Positions 1-9,373 are shown, numbered from the stretch's first letter. The stretch: DNA of 63,955 bases from Bacteroidia bacterium (GCA_022760475.1 JALEFZ010000083.1:1-63955); one strand, 5' to 3'. The notes: a model not told the origin generated them from the sequence alone. A program made the numbers and translations.

Positions 1-269
1 TTGCTCTTTATCCCATCAGCAATCATTTCAAACTCAGACTCTTCCCCATTCTCCAACCAAATTCGATCAACATTAATCGGATGGCCGGAATTGTTGTATG
101 TAACCAGGATTTCGGTAGGCGAAAGGAAGTTGACAAATAAGGAATCAAAATTCAGGGTATCGGAGGAGAATTCCAGGGTGCCTTCGCTCAATGGATTGCG
201 GTTGATGTCGCAACTGGAAAGGGCTCCGATGAAGGCTATTAAAATGACAATAAAAAGGTTTTTCGACAT
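1..269 (-). CDS. Partial lipoprotein, N-terminal 89 residues only
   Basis: The reverse strand is open from an ATG at 269 to the window edge with no stop, so only the N-terminus is present. It begins with a hydrophobic signal peptide (MSKNLFIVILIAFIGA) ending in a lipobox, LSSC, so the mature protein should be lipid-anchored. The following stretch (LEFSSDTLNFDSLFVNF, then a 'YNNSGHPINVDRIWLENG' type stretch) resembles the N-terminal domain I associate with Bacteroidota lipoproteins that continue into right-handed beta-helix repeats. That continuation lies outside the window, so the family is a guess. It is divergent from the oxidoreductase gene at 482, and the two share a 212-base intergenic region. 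Confidence 0.7.
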   Translation of the reverse strand, partial: MSKNLFIVILIAFIGALSSCDINRNPLSEGTLEFSSDTLNFDSLFVNFLSPTEILVTYNNSGHPINVDRIWLENGEESEFEMIADGIKS

Positions 270-481
270 GAGACAAAGCTAGGAAAAGGATAGGTATTTT
301 CTCAATGGCATTCCGTATCTCCTTTTCAAATGATAGATCTTGTTGATCACTAAGAAAAAAGACTAATTAACCCAAACCCCCACTTAGCAACTATTCCAAA
401 ATTTGATCAACAAAGAGTTAATGAGTAGTTTATATCAACAAACGACCATTTATCACTACCACTCCAAAGCAAAAAGGACCT

Positions 482-2767
482 ATGTCAACTACAGATAGCC
501 CTCAGAGTACCGCCTGTATCTTATGTAACCAGAATTGTGGAATCCTTGTTCATCAGGATCAGGAAGGCAATTTCACCAAGATAGTAGGTGATGAGCAGCA
601 CCCTGTTTCGGAAGGTTACCTTTGCCAAAAAGCGACCAGGTTAAACTACTACCAGAAACAAGAGCGATTGACCAGTCCCTTGCGCAAAAAAGCAGATGGG
701 AGCTTTGAAGAAATTTCCTGGGATACGGCCATCAAAGAGATTGCAGAAAAACTTGTCCAAATCAGAGACAACCATGGAGGAAAAAGCATTGCATATGCTG
801 GTGGCGGCGGTCAGGGTAATCATATTGGAGGGGTATTTGGGGCAATGCTGAGGTCAGCCTGTGAAACGCCTTATATCTACGCATCCCTGGCTCAAGAAAA
901 GACCGGTAACTTTTGGGTGAATGGACACTTGTTTGGAAGACAAAACACCAATTATTGCGAACCGGTGGCAGAAGCAGAATTTGTCATGATACTTGGGGCA
1001 AATCCTATTCAGGCTCATGGCATTCCAAAAGCAAGGCCAACCATCAATGAAGTTTCAAGAAATCCAAAGAAAACATTGGTAGTGGTAGACCCCCGCCAAA
1101 CAGAAACTGCCAAGAAGGCTGATATTTTTCTTCAGGTAAAAGCTGGAAAGGATGCCTTTTTGCTGTCAGCATTACTTGGGCATATTATCCAAAATGAACT
1201 TCAGGACAAGGTATTCCTGAGAAAAAGAACAGTAGGATTTGAGGAGGTCAAGCCATATTTTCTAAAAATTGATGTAGGCAAATATGCCGAGATGGCCGGG
1301 ATTTCGCATGCACAAGTCATTGAAGTTGCTGAAGGCATTGCTTCTGCGGATAGTTTCGCTTTACGGTCTGACCTGGGAATTGAGCAAAGCCATAACAGTA
1401 CGTTAAATTCCTATTTGGCGAGGTTGCTGTTCCTTGTAACAGGTAACTTTGGCAAGGAAGGCACCAATTGCCTTCATACTGCACTTTTTCCATTGATAGG
1501 ACATTCCAAGGAGCCTGAAGCAGGTGGAATCACCACACAGGTCACCAAAATGAAAGGCATTGGCAAGCTATTTCCACCGAATATTCTCCCATTGGAGATA
1601 GATACCGACCATCCTGACAGGATCAGGGCATTGATCGTAGATAGCGCCAATCCAGTTACAAACTATGCCAACTCCGCCGCTCAGCGCAAAGCCATCGAAA
1701 AGCTGGAACTTTCTGTAGTAATTGAGGTTGCCATGACAGAAACAGCCCTTGCTGCTCAGTATGTACTGCCTGCACAGACTCAATATGAAAAGATGGAGGC
1801 TACCTTTTTCAACCTGGAGTTTCCTGAAAACTTTTTCCATCTGAGGCATCCGATTTCAGAGCCTTTAAGTGGTACGCTTGATGAGCCTGAAATCTACCAC
1901 AAATTGGTTACAGCTATGGGCGAGATACCTCGATCATTTCCTTTGCTTTCAGCCATTGCTAAGTTGGATAGACGTTTTCCTACACTAAAATTACTTCCAC
2001 TAGCCTTGCAAATGACCATCGCACTCAGGCCAAAGTGGAAAAAATACCAACTCTTGATCCTCAAAGAGACCATGGGGAAGGCCCTCCCTTATGATTATGC
2101 CAAGTCTGCTGTCTTTATCTGGACTGCCTGCCACATGTATGTGAGCAAATATGAGAAGCAGGTCCGTAGGACAGGATTCCAGGAAAAAGGCTATGCGCTG
2201 GGAGAAGCATTATTCAATAAAATCCTCCATAGCAAGTCCGGAACCCTCATTAGCAAACATACCTTCGATGAGAGCTGGGAACTTATCAGGCATAAGGATA
2301 AAAAAGTCCACCTGGAAATTCCTGAAATGCTGGAGTGGTTGGAAGCCTTGCCTGAAAAAGCCCATGAGGAAGTAAAACGTGGGAGAAAATATCCATTTAA
2401 CCTACTTGCTGGAGAACGTCGCTCCTACAATGCCAATGCAGTCATGAGAAATCCTGAATGGAGGAAAAAAGACCTGGAAGGAGTCCTCAAAATCAATCCA
2501 CTGGACGCAGAAACTGAAGGCATTGAAAATGGAAGCTGGGTGAAATGTATTTCACCCACGGGAGAAATCCTCATAAAAACTCAGCTAACCAAAGAAGTTC
2601 CTCAAGGCTTGCTTTCCATGCCACATGGTTATGGTTTTACCTATCCTGAGCATGATCATTCAAGTACGGGTGCACTTGCGAATGCATTGACTTCACTAGA
2701 GGATTGTGACCCCCTTGCCAAAACTCCTTACCACAAAAATGTCAGAGTAAGGCTGGAAAAAGTATAA
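482..2767 (+). CDS. Molybdopterin-dependent oxidoreductase (formate dehydrogenase/nitrate reductase superfamily)
   Basis: A 761-residue protein with the layout of the Mo/W-bis-MGD (DMSO reductase) superfamily. An N-terminal [4Fe-4S] site is visible as C12-x2-C15-x3-C19 and C48. The main body includes 'ILGANPIQAHGIPKARPTI' and 'VVVDPRQTETAKKAD', typical of the cofactor-binding domains. The C-terminal 120 residues look like the molydopterin-dinucleotide-binding domain ('INPLDAETEGIENGSWVKC', 'MPHGYG'). No twin-arginine or other signal peptide is seen, so it is probably cytoplasmic. No neighbouring electron-transfer subunit or cofactor chaperone is encoded nearby, so electron partner and substrate cannot be told. 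The gene converges on the TonB receptor gene, with four bases between the stop codons. Confidence 0.85.
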   Translation: MSTTDSPQSTACILCNQNCGILVHQDQEGNFTKIVGDEQHPVSEGYLCQKATRLNYYQKQERLTSPLRKKADGSFEEISWDTAIKEIAEKLVQIRDNHGGKSIAYAGGGGQGNHIGGVFGAMLRSACETPYIYASLAQEKTGNFWVNGHLFGRQNTNYCEPVAEAEFVMILGANPIQAHGIPKARPTINEVSRNPKKTLVVVDPRQTETAKKADIFLQVKAGKDAFLLSALLGHIIQNELQDKVFLRKRTVGFEEVKPYFLKIDVGKYAEMAGISHAQVIEVAEGIASADSFALRSDLGIEQSHNSTLNSYLARLLFLVTGNFGKEGTNCLHTALFPLIGHSKEPEAGGITTQVTKMKGIGKLFPPNILPLEIDTDHPDRIRALIVDSANPVTNYANSAAQRKAIEKLELSVVIEVAMTETALAAQYVLPAQTQYEKMEATFFNLEFPENFFHLRHPISEPLSGTLDEPEIYHKLVTAMGEIPRSFPLLSAIAKLDRRFPTLKLLPLALQMTIALRPKWKKYQLLILKETMGKALPYDYAKSAVFIWTACHMYVSKYEKQVRRTGFQEKGYALGEALFNKILHSKSGTLISKHTFDESWELIRHKDKKVHLEIPEMLEWLEALPEKAHEEVKRGRKYPFNLLAGERRSYNANAVMRNPEWRKKDLEGVLKINPLDAETEGIENGSWVKCISPTGEILIKTQLTKEVPQGLLSMPHGYGFTYPEHDHSSTGALANALTSLEDCDPLAKTPYHKNVRVRLEKV

Positions 2768-2771
2768 TTGA

Positions 2772-5261
2772 TTATTCCAGTTTTATTTGTGCCGTCAAAT
2801 ACCAGGTCCTGGGAGCGGAAGGAATAATACCAGGTCCTGGGTATCCTGTCGCCCTGTGGGTAAAGTAGGCATTGTTCAGAAGGTTGTTGATTCCACCTTC
2901 AAATTTCAGCCATTTCCAACTGTAAGAAAGCGATAGGTCGACTATGTCATAAGCCGGAATAGCCCCTACAATTCCGCTTTGGTTATCTCGAATATCCTGC
3001 TCAGCATTGGAGGCATCTGTATACTGCTGACTGAGGTAGGTGTATTGAAGATTTCCAAGAAAGTTCTTCCATCCAAATGACAAACCTGTTTTCAGGTTAA
3101 GCGAGGGAATAAACTCTACCTGATTGCCTTTCACCCCAGGGATCTCGGATTCGATGTATTGGGAACCTATCACTGAGCTGTTGACAAAGGCATTGAGTTT
3201 CCATTGGGCCGTATTTCCTGAGAATGTTTTGGCAATATTCCAGTCTACCAAGCCCTCCATTCCATAAATGAAGGCATTCCCAATATTCCCCCTAAAGCGC
3301 ACTACCCTGCCGGTTTCTACGATGCTTCCGTCAGCCCTTTGTGTAGTTTGTGCACGTAGAACTTCCCCGATTCTGTTGTTGTACTTGATGGCAAATGCTC
3401 CGATGTCGTAAGAGAGGATAGACTTGATACGTCCTCGGATTCCCCCATCAAGGGTAAAGCCACTTTCATCCGAAATATTAGGATCAACCTGGAAGGAGGG
3501 ATTTACAATTCTTATGTCCGAGAAAGTAACAGAACGGTAGTTCTGGGAGAAATTGGCGAAAATCTCCATTTTTTTCTTGGATTTGTAGCTCACGCCCAGT
3601 CCAAACAATAGAAAATGTCGATCCAGTATCCTGTTATCTGCAAAACTGGTATCCCTGATGGGGTTACCCGCCAGATCAAAGTCAATGCGCTTGTAACTCC
3701 CTTCTGATTCGGTTCTGATATATTCAAATCTGGCACCGGGAGTAACAGTCCATTTATCCCCAAGGTGGAAAATATGCTCCCCAAAAAGGGCAAAGTTCAG
3801 GTTCGGAAACTGAAATGAAGATTGATTGGGATAGAATGGAAATTCCTCTGATGCAAGATTAAAATTCGCGTCAAAGCCATTGCTTCCAGGACCTTGGACA
3901 GAGAAGTTGTTGGACTGGTAGTATTTGGCACCAATCAGGAAGATAGACTCTGTTCCCAACAACTGATAGCGGTTTACATAGCGAGCTTCAGCCCCCCAAT
4001 TGTTGAAATCACCAAGGATAAGGTCTCTGGCTTCATTGGGATCGTCTGTCTGAGACACTCGATTTGTCCGGAATCCAAGGGCCTTGCGCGAAGCATCCAG
4101 GGCAAAAAGGTTAAGACTCAGTTCGGATTTATCATTCAAAATTTGCTCCAACCTCAGGGAGGTCAGCCTCCAATTTACTGAAAACCAATTCCTTTCTCGA
4201 TTAGAAAAAGTTGGGTCGCGGTAAAATTGCGCATCTGTCACCCCCCCTGGCTGCTGGGCGAGATAATTGAGATAGGTATATTCCAGGTCAATAAAGGTAT
4301 TTTTTGCAGGCTTAAAGTGCAGGTCAATGAAGGCATTTTGGGATTCAAAACCTGAATTGGGGCGGAAACCATCTCCTCTTTTATAGTTAAAAAAGCCGGC
4401 ATAGCTGAACTTTCCGACAGTTCCACTGAGGCGATTGAATGAGGTAAACAAGCCAAAAGATCCCAGACTTTGGCGGGAAATCAGAGAGGCTTTTTTATCA
4501 GAAATGTGTTCTTTGAATTTGAAATTGATCAATCCCCCAAACTGGGTTCCATATTGCAGCGAAGCTGCTCCCCTGATCACCTGAATCTCACTTAGTGCCT
4601 CTGCTGGTGGGGTGTAATAACTTTCGGGGTATCCCAGCACATCCGCACTGATGTCGTAACCATTTTGGCGGGTGTTGAAATTGGCGGTCCGATTGGGATT
4701 GAGTCCGCGCCCGCCTACATTCAATTGAAGACCAGCATCATTGGTTTCGTAGATGTTCAGTCCTGTTACCTGGCTGTAAATCTGTCTTGAATTATTAGCT
4801 GCGAGGTTGACTGTCAATTGATCCATCACCACTACTTCATTCTTTTTTCCTGCAAAAATGGCTGTGCCCTCCACTTCCTTCATTCTTCTCAAGGCAAACA
4901 ACTCAGCTCTTTTTTCCTGGATCAAGACTTCTGTCAACTCATAATCGGTGCCTTCCAGCTCAATTTTCAGATTTTGGCTATCTCCTTTTATCTCCACCTT
5001 CGTTTGGAGATTCTGGTAAGCATCTGCGAAGAAAATAAATTCATAGCTTCCTTCCTTGAGTGAATTTACAGCGATGGTTCCATTTTCATCACTGGTAAAC
5101 TCCATGTTTCCAGGAAAAATGAATAACTGCGCCCCTACAACAGGGTCTTTCAATTCCTTGTCTACAATTGTTAGGCTCAATTGGTGTTGGGCATTCATTT
5201 TCCCAACTACCCCCAGGACGAAAAGTAAACACAATATGTAGGACGTTATCTTCATAGCCAT
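2772..5261 (-). CDS. TonB-dependent outer membrane receptor (iron-type)
   Basis: An 829-residue outer membrane receptor. A signal peptide ends near residue 24 (GKMNAQ), followed by a carboxypeptidase-like regulatory domain (about 25-110), a plug domain (about 125-245, with 'SQVTGLNIYE', 'LNVGGRGLNPNRTANFNTRQNGYDI' split across it, and 'EIQVIRGAASLQYGTQFGG'), and a 22-strand-type barrel to the end. The plug sequence resembles FecA-like receptors for ferric chelates. It is the last gene of a minus-strand operon, DUF4856-imelysin-HTTM-receptor, eleven bases after the HTTM stop. The imelysin context points to iron or another metal as cargo. Family certain; substrate inferred. ATG 5261 was kept, though an in-frame ATG two codons later is equally possible. 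Confidence 0.92.
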   Translation of the reverse strand: MAMKITSYILCLLFVLGVVGKMNAQHQLSLTIVDKELKDPVVGAQLFIFPGNMEFTSDENGTIAVNSLKEGSYEFIFFADAYQNLQTKVEIKGDSQNLKIELEGTDYELTEVLIQEKRAELFALRRMKEVEGTAIFAGKKNEVVVMDQLTVNLAANNSRQIYSQVTGLNIYETNDAGLQLNVGGRGLNPNRTANFNTRQNGYDISADVLGYPESYYTPPAEALSEIQVIRGAASLQYGTQFGGLINFKFKEHISDKKASLISRQSLGSFGLFTSFNRLSGTVGKFSYAGFFNYKRGDGFRPNSGFESQNAFIDLHFKPAKNTFIDLEYTYLNYLAQQPGGVTDAQFYRDPTFSNRERNWFSVNWRLTSLRLEQILNDKSELSLNLFALDASRKALGFRTNRVSQTDDPNEARDLILGDFNNWGAEARYVNRYQLLGTESIFLIGAKYYQSNNFSVQGPGSNGFDANFNLASEEFPFYPNQSSFQFPNLNFALFGEHIFHLGDKWTVTPGARFEYIRTESEGSYKRIDFDLAGNPIRDTSFADNRILDRHFLLFGLGVSYKSKKKMEIFANFSQNYRSVTFSDIRIVNPSFQVDPNISDESGFTLDGGIRGRIKSILSYDIGAFAIKYNNRIGEVLRAQTTQRADGSIVETGRVVRFRGNIGNAFIYGMEGLVDWNIAKTFSGNTAQWKLNAFVNSSVIGSQYIESEIPGVKGNQVEFIPSLNLKTGLSFGWKNFLGNLQYTYLSQQYTDASNAEQDIRDNQSGIVGAIPAYDIVDLSLSYSWKWLKFEGGINNLLNNAYFTHRATGYPGPGIIPSAPRTWYLTAQIKLE

Positions 5262-5272
5262 TCAGCAAGGCT

Positions 5273-6646
5273 TCAAAAGCCAATTATTTTGTCGTCAAAG
5301 GGAACTATCCAGTCCCTTGCTTTTAATGATCTTTTAATTTGGGTCAAATCCCTATTTGGATCGACAAATACCTGGCTACCCCTTCCATTTAAAGCCGCAA
5401 AACTCTCAACATAAATTTGCGCATCTTCAACTCCCTCATTCTCATAATATTCTTCCAGGAAGTGGGCATATTCCAGTATAAAGTCAGCCTGAGCAGCCAT
5501 TTGTTTCTCTTGAAAAGGAGTAAGAAAACGGGAATTATCCACATAAAACCTTCTCCCATTTTTTCCATCCACAACCTTGAAATTCGCATATCCCGCTTTT
5601 TCCATTAACATGACCCTCCATGAAAAACGAAAACCCTCTTCTGTCCAAAATAATTCTCCAGGATACAGCAGAAAGCGCAAAGGTACCAAAAGCTGAATAA
5701 GGAAAAATAAAGACAAAATTAACAATGATTTCCTTGCGAAGCCATGATTTTGAAGGCCCCACTTCTTCCTATTCATGAATAGGTTTTGATGAATATCCAG
5801 GAAATTACCTAGTCCTTTTAAGACTCCTCTATGGAGATCAACACCTAAAAAGATGGTCGCTGCAAAAATCATGATGAACGGAAACATACCAATCGGAAAA
5901 AGAATGGCTGTCATCACATGGAAAAGAACAACAAACACAAAAGCGATATACCGGGTCTTTTTATTCCACAATAAAAAGGGTATAAACAGATCATAGGCAA
6001 GCCCCGCCCAACTGAAGGCATAATGCACCCATTCTTTCTGGAGCAATCCTCCAATAAAAGGAATGTCATACTTGGCTGTCAACCAGATCTTCAGAGGCAT
6101 GGCATGGAGTAACCAGTCCGAATTTAGTTTGGCGATTCCTGCATAGAAGTAAACGATGCTTAAAAGAAGTTTGATGGCATCTACGGTCCATGCAGGTACA
6201 CGGTGAAACCTTAATTTTTCATTTTGATAAGCATCCAGAGAGAAATAAACATTGGCAGGTAGGAAGATCATCAAAAAACTGAGGATGCTGATAAAGTAAT
6301 AATGGTTCAGGTAGGTAGACTTATCCATCAGTTCGATGTAGGTAAAACTGAGGAAAAAGGTGATAATGGCAAAGCGGTACTTGTAGCCCATGGCAACCAT
6401 TAATGAAGAGATTCCACAAACAAGAAAAATGAGGTAGGTATAGACTCCAATGGGTTTGACCCACTCAAATCCCAAATAGGAGAAATGGAAGTCTGGCTGA
6501 ATGTAGAATTTATCAATCCATCCATTAAGCCCAAAACGGACCAAACTCAAAAACATCAGTATTCCAAAAAGTATGCGGAAGACAGCCAAAGGAGCTGCTT
6601 CCACATGCTTTTGAACGTACGTTTGTATTTGAGTAAAGGGACTCAT
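5273..6646 (-). CDS. HTTM domain membrane protein (vitamin K-dependent gamma-carboxylase homologue)
   Basis: A 457-residue integral membrane protein. The N-terminal two thirds holds several transmembrane helices of the HTTM type, including 'FRILFGILMFLSLVRFG' near residue 23, 'STYLNHYYFISILSFLMIF' near 115 and 'DAIKLLLSIVYFYAGIAKL' near 155. HTTM is the domain shared with eukaryotic vitamin K-dependent gamma-glutamyl carboxylase. The last 100 residues are soluble and include 'DGKNGRRFYVDNSRFLTPFQEKQM', split by family-type gaps, as in VKG carboxylase lumenal parts. It lies five bases downstream of the imelysin gene and eleven upstream of the TonB receptor, so it belongs to the same transcript. 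Its chemistry in bacteria is unknown; a role in modifying the lipoproteins or receptor of the operon is only a guess. Confidence 0.85.
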   Translation of the reverse strand: MSPFTQIQTYVQKHVEAAPLAVFRILFGILMFLSLVRFGLNGWIDKFYIQPDFHFSYLGFEWVKPIGVYTYLIFLVCGISSLMVAMGYKYRFAIITFFLSFTYIELMDKSTYLNHYYFISILSFLMIFLPANVYFSLDAYQNEKLRFHRVPAWTVDAIKLLLSIVYFYAGIAKLNSDWLLHAMPLKIWLTAKYDIPFIGGLLQKEWVHYAFSWAGLAYDLFIPFLLWNKKTRYIAFVFVVLFHVMTAILFPIGMFPFIMIFAATIFLGVDLHRGVLKGLGNFLDIHQNLFMNRKKWGLQNHGFARKSLLILSLFFLIQLLVPLRFLLYPGELFWTEEGFRFSWRVMLMEKAGYANFKVVDGKNGRRFYVDNSRFLTPFQEKQMAAQADFILEYAHFLEEYYENEGVEDAQIYVESFAALNGRGSQVFVDPNRDLTQIKRSLKARDWIVPFDDKIIGF

Positions 6647-6651
6647 TCTTA

Positions 6652-7767
6652 TTAATCTCCGTCTGCGTCTACAAAGTCAACATTGATATTCAGGGCTTGA
6701 AGCATATCTACTTTCAGTAGCACTACATTCAATTGAAGTTGATCGTAGGCAGAAAGCATGCTGATGTTGTCGTCAACTACTTGTTGATTCAAATTCATAT
6801 TCAGGCCTTCGATGGCTGTCCTGGCCGCATCAAACTGATCATTGATAAGTTTGCTGAGGTTTTCTTCGTTTTTGGTAGTTTCCAATTCATCCAGGTAATC
6901 ATCCAGCCCAACTGCATCCTGGCTTCCATCGTAATGCTTTCCATTGAAAAAGTCCTGGACGGCGTCGAGAGCAATCAACAGAAGCTCCCTATTGAAATCC
7001 TCAGCGTAGAGGGCTTCAACCAAGCCTGCTTCGGGAGAACCGGAAAATACCCCAGCAGGGATACCAACTTTTCCTGCACGAAGGTGCTTCTCGTAGTAAA
7101 AGATGTAGTCATTTACCAGCCTGTCAACTGAGGCTGTGGCTGAGTTAGCACTGTTGTTTACAAACTCGTCCCTGAATCCTGATTGCCAATCTGTCAGAAC
7201 CATATCAGTGAGTTCGTCGATTCTATTCACAAGATCCAGTAAATAGTTTCTGCGGTTTTCACCTAGGGACGGATCGGTGAAAGCCTGAATGAAATCGTCA
7301 TTGTTTTCCCCAAGCCCAAATAAGAGGTAGTCTAGCGCAGGAAAACCCTGCTGATCAAATTCTGAAGGCAGGCTCAGGTTATAAGAAGTACTTGAGATAT
7401 TCTCCTTCAAGTCTTCTACATCCACAGGGAAAATATTAAAGTATTCACGAACGGTTTCTTCTTCTGCCTTTCCAATGGCAAACATGGAGACCTTTTGCCA
7501 AGACCTATAGGCATCTTTGAAGGCGTTTCTCAGCAAATCCAAATTTTCCTGAGAAGTTTCCTCATTGAAGGCAGTTCCTGCATTTTTGAGGCTTTCAGTT
7601 TTTGTGGCAAAATCAGAATAAGCCGGGATGATGATGTTGTCAGCCCAATTCGCCAGCATGGCCTTTCGGTCAAAGCTATCCATGTTTTGCGGATCAGTCG
7701 GACCATTGTCGCATCCAAAAAACCCCATAATCAGGAGTGATAAGCATGTAATTTTAAGAAATCTCAT
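6652..7767 (-). CDS. Imelysin-family lipoprotein lacking the GxHxxE motif
   Basis: A 371-residue periplasmic or surface lipoprotein. The start is the ATG at 7767, giving a signal peptide ending in the lipobox FFGC (C19); an upstream TTG would add three residues. The helical body has the imelysin fold signatures: 'AFKDAYRSWQKVSMFAIGKAE' (interrupted helices near 82-102), 'YFNIFPVD' and 'RLVNDYIFYYEKHLRAGKVGIPAG' around 225. Classical imelysins carry GxHxxE. Here residues 141-146 read GFPALD, so His and Glu are both replaced; I recall similar replacement in other Bacteroidota paralogues. Operon context (TonB receptor, HTTM, DUF4856) suggests metal or haem handling at the cell surface, with binding residues unlike the canonical ones. 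Confidence 0.88.
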   Translation of the reverse strand: MRFLKITCLSLLIMGFFGCDNGPTDPQNMDSFDRKAMLANWADNIIIPAYSDFATKTESLKNAGTAFNEETSQENLDLLRNAFKDAYRSWQKVSMFAIGKAEEETVREYFNIFPVDVEDLKENISSTSYNLSLPSEFDQQGFPALDYLLFGLGENNDDFIQAFTDPSLGENRRNYLLDLVNRIDELTDMVLTDWQSGFRDEFVNNSANSATASVDRLVNDYIFYYEKHLRAGKVGIPAGVFSGSPEAGLVEALYAEDFNRELLLIALDAVQDFFNGKHYDGSQDAVGLDDYLDELETTKNEENLSKLINDQFDAARTAIEGLNMNLNQQVVDDNISMLSAYDQLQLNVVLLKVDMLQALNINVDFVDADGD

Positions 7768-7897
7768 TTGTACCAATTATGATTGTGATAGTGGATTTTG
7801 GCTTATTGGTTTCCTGGTGATGGTTTTATGTTTAAATAGTACAGGCTCCGAGTATATCGGAGCCATTTGCATCAATTCTTTTTCAAGTAAATCTTTA

Positions 7898-9118
7898 TCA
7901 GCTACCTGCCTGCTCTACTGTAAATTTGAAAGCATCGGCAATCTCAGAAGACAGTTCGTCGAGGGTGGTGGGAGTTACATCCCATAATCCATTCTCTCCA
8001 TCTCCCAGAAGTTTAGCAATCAATGCATCTACCTCACTTTTTGTGAAGTATGGAGCATCTGTATTTGGTTTGCGGGTAAACATCAAGCTGTAGATAAAAC
8101 CATAACCCTCCGAGAGGTCATGGAAGGCAGCACCGTAATCAGGATTGCTTTGATCCAGGATAAATTTTGCCTGCTGCAGGTAGTAAACTGCTCTGATCCC
8201 GATTATTTCTGAAACCTTCTCTTTGATGATTTCGGCCTGCTCATCTCTGAGGGTGTAGTCTCCAGCTACAATTGCAGCCCTACCCAGTTTAAAGGCATTG
8301 TAGATTTCTGCCGCAATTCCAGCAAAATCTTCATCTCCTTCTGCGCGACCGATGTATTTGTTCAAAAAGCTGTCATCCCCTCCGATGGTGGCATTGGGAT
8401 CAGCAGGATCTACAGATGTCCCATAGAGGTATCCATAAGCCTCATCCCATTTGTGCTCCATGTTGGTATAGTTTTTCCCTTCTACCAATACCCCATTGTC
8501 ATTGTCTTCACGATTGTTTCCTTCATCAAGAACTGCCGTTCCCAGGTAATTATTCAATGCCTGATCAGTCATAAGGGCACCAATAAGGCCTTTGATAACC
8601 ATTTGATCGTATTCCAGGCCTTTCGCATTGATGTAGCGGGCCGAAGAACCGTCAGCAATCTGACCAGCTGTTCCTGCAGTAGCTTCAACATTTTGGGCTG
8701 GAAAGACTTCATTAACCTGAGCATTGATCCAGCTTTCAAAATCAGCTTTGATCACAGCAGATTCTGCGGTGTTGGAAGAATAATAATCCTGAGAAGCAGC
8801 AACTTTTGATTTAATGCTCTTATCTGAAGCATTCAGGTCAGCAGAGGAGTATGGATCAGCATCATCGCCGGATTCTGTTTCATTTCTGAACATCTCCAGG
8901 AGAAGCTCTGTGCTTGCATTGTCAAAGTCTTTCAGGGAAGCAGCCAGCTCTTCAGCCATCTGAATCCTGGTAGTTTGACCGGTGAAAGATACAGAGGAAG
9001 ATCCATTCCTTTGAAAGTCATAGGTATCAGGCTCATCAATCGGTGATACACTACCGTTATCACAGCTGAATAAGGCGAATACCAAAATGACAGCAGAAAT
9101 TAGACTAATTGATCTCAT
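7898..9118 (-). CDS. DUF4856 domain lipoprotein
   Basis: A 406-residue exported protein with a signal peptide ending in LFSC (C19). The segment after it, 'YDFQRNGSSSVSFTGQTTRI', is the start I recognise for DUF4856, a domain normally found next to imelysin genes in Bacteroidota. The rest is helical and acidic (for example 'GNNREDNDNGVLVEGKNYTNM', written here as two motifs), with no catalytic signature that I can name. It is first in the minus-strand operon leading to the TonB receptor; 130 bases separate its stop from the imelysin start. A 17-base palindrome at 9185-9201 lies about 70 bases upstream of its ATG and may be the operator of the whole operon. Confidence 0.8.
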   Translation of the reverse strand: MRSISLISAVILVFALFSCDNGSVSPIDEPDTYDFQRNGSSSVSFTGQTTRIQMAEELAASLKDFDNASTELLLEMFRNETESGDDADPYSSADLNASDKSIKSKVAASQDYYSSNTAESAVIKADFESWINAQVNEVFPAQNVEATAGTAGQIADGSSARYINAKGLEYDQMVIKGLIGALMTDQALNNYLGTAVLDEGNNREDNDNGVLVEGKNYTNMEHKWDEAYGYLYGTSVDPADPNATIGGDDSFLNKYIGRAEGDEDFAGIAAEIYNAFKLGRAAIVAGDYTLRDEQAEIIKEKVSEIIGIRAVYYLQQAKFILDQSNPDYGAAFHDLSEGYGFIYSLMFTRKPNTDAPYFTKSEVDALIAKLLGDGENGLWDVTPTTLDELSSEIADAFKFTVEQAGS

Positions 9119-9184
9119 TTGAATCTGTGGTTGTTGTATAGTTGATTATTGTTGTAAAAAGGCCTTCGAAAGAGTTTGTTTTTA

Positions 9185-9201
9185 TTTAGACTTATTCTAA
9201 A
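9185..9201. promoter_or_regulatory. Palindrome upstream of the imelysin/TonB operon, candidate metal-responsive operator
   Basis: TTTAGA-cttat-TCTAAA is a perfect 6+6 inverted repeat around five bases, located 67-83 bases upstream of the first ATG of the operon. Its size and A/T-rich symmetry fit a dimeric repressor such as Fur or another metal regulator. The link to iron rests on the operon content, not on a proven site. Confidence 0.4.
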
Positions 9202-9310
9202 CACTGGCAAATATGTAGGCTCAGACTTAGCCAAGCAATACCTAAGATTAGGTAAAAAGGAAAAAATAACAACCAAGATTGGGTAAGAGCTATCCTTAAA
9301 GAAGGCCCAA

Positions 9311-9356
9311 ACACAAATCACCCAGCAGGAAAGTTATCCTACCGGGTGATTTGTGT
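9311..9356 (-). terminator. Intrinsic terminator of nadE
   Basis: A perfect 13-base-pair inverted repeat (ACACAAATCACCC at 9311-9323, GGGTGATTTGTGT at 9344-9356) lies 18 bases after the nadE stop. The stem can be extended inward by an AGGA/TCCT pair. Read on the minus strand it is followed by TTGGGCCTTCTTT, a moderate U-rich tail. It separates nadE from the DUF4856 operon transcribed in the same direction. Confidence 0.75.
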
Positions 9357-9373
9357 CATTAAGGTACAAAATC

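Noticed and set aside
1..282. Plus-strand open frame at the left edge
   Set aside because: The minus strand over the same bases reads a convincing lipoprotein with signal peptide and lipobox; the plus frame has no such features.
2764..2775. Terminator between the oxidoreductase and TonB receptor genes
   Set aside because: There are only four bases between the convergent stops and no hairpin was seen there.
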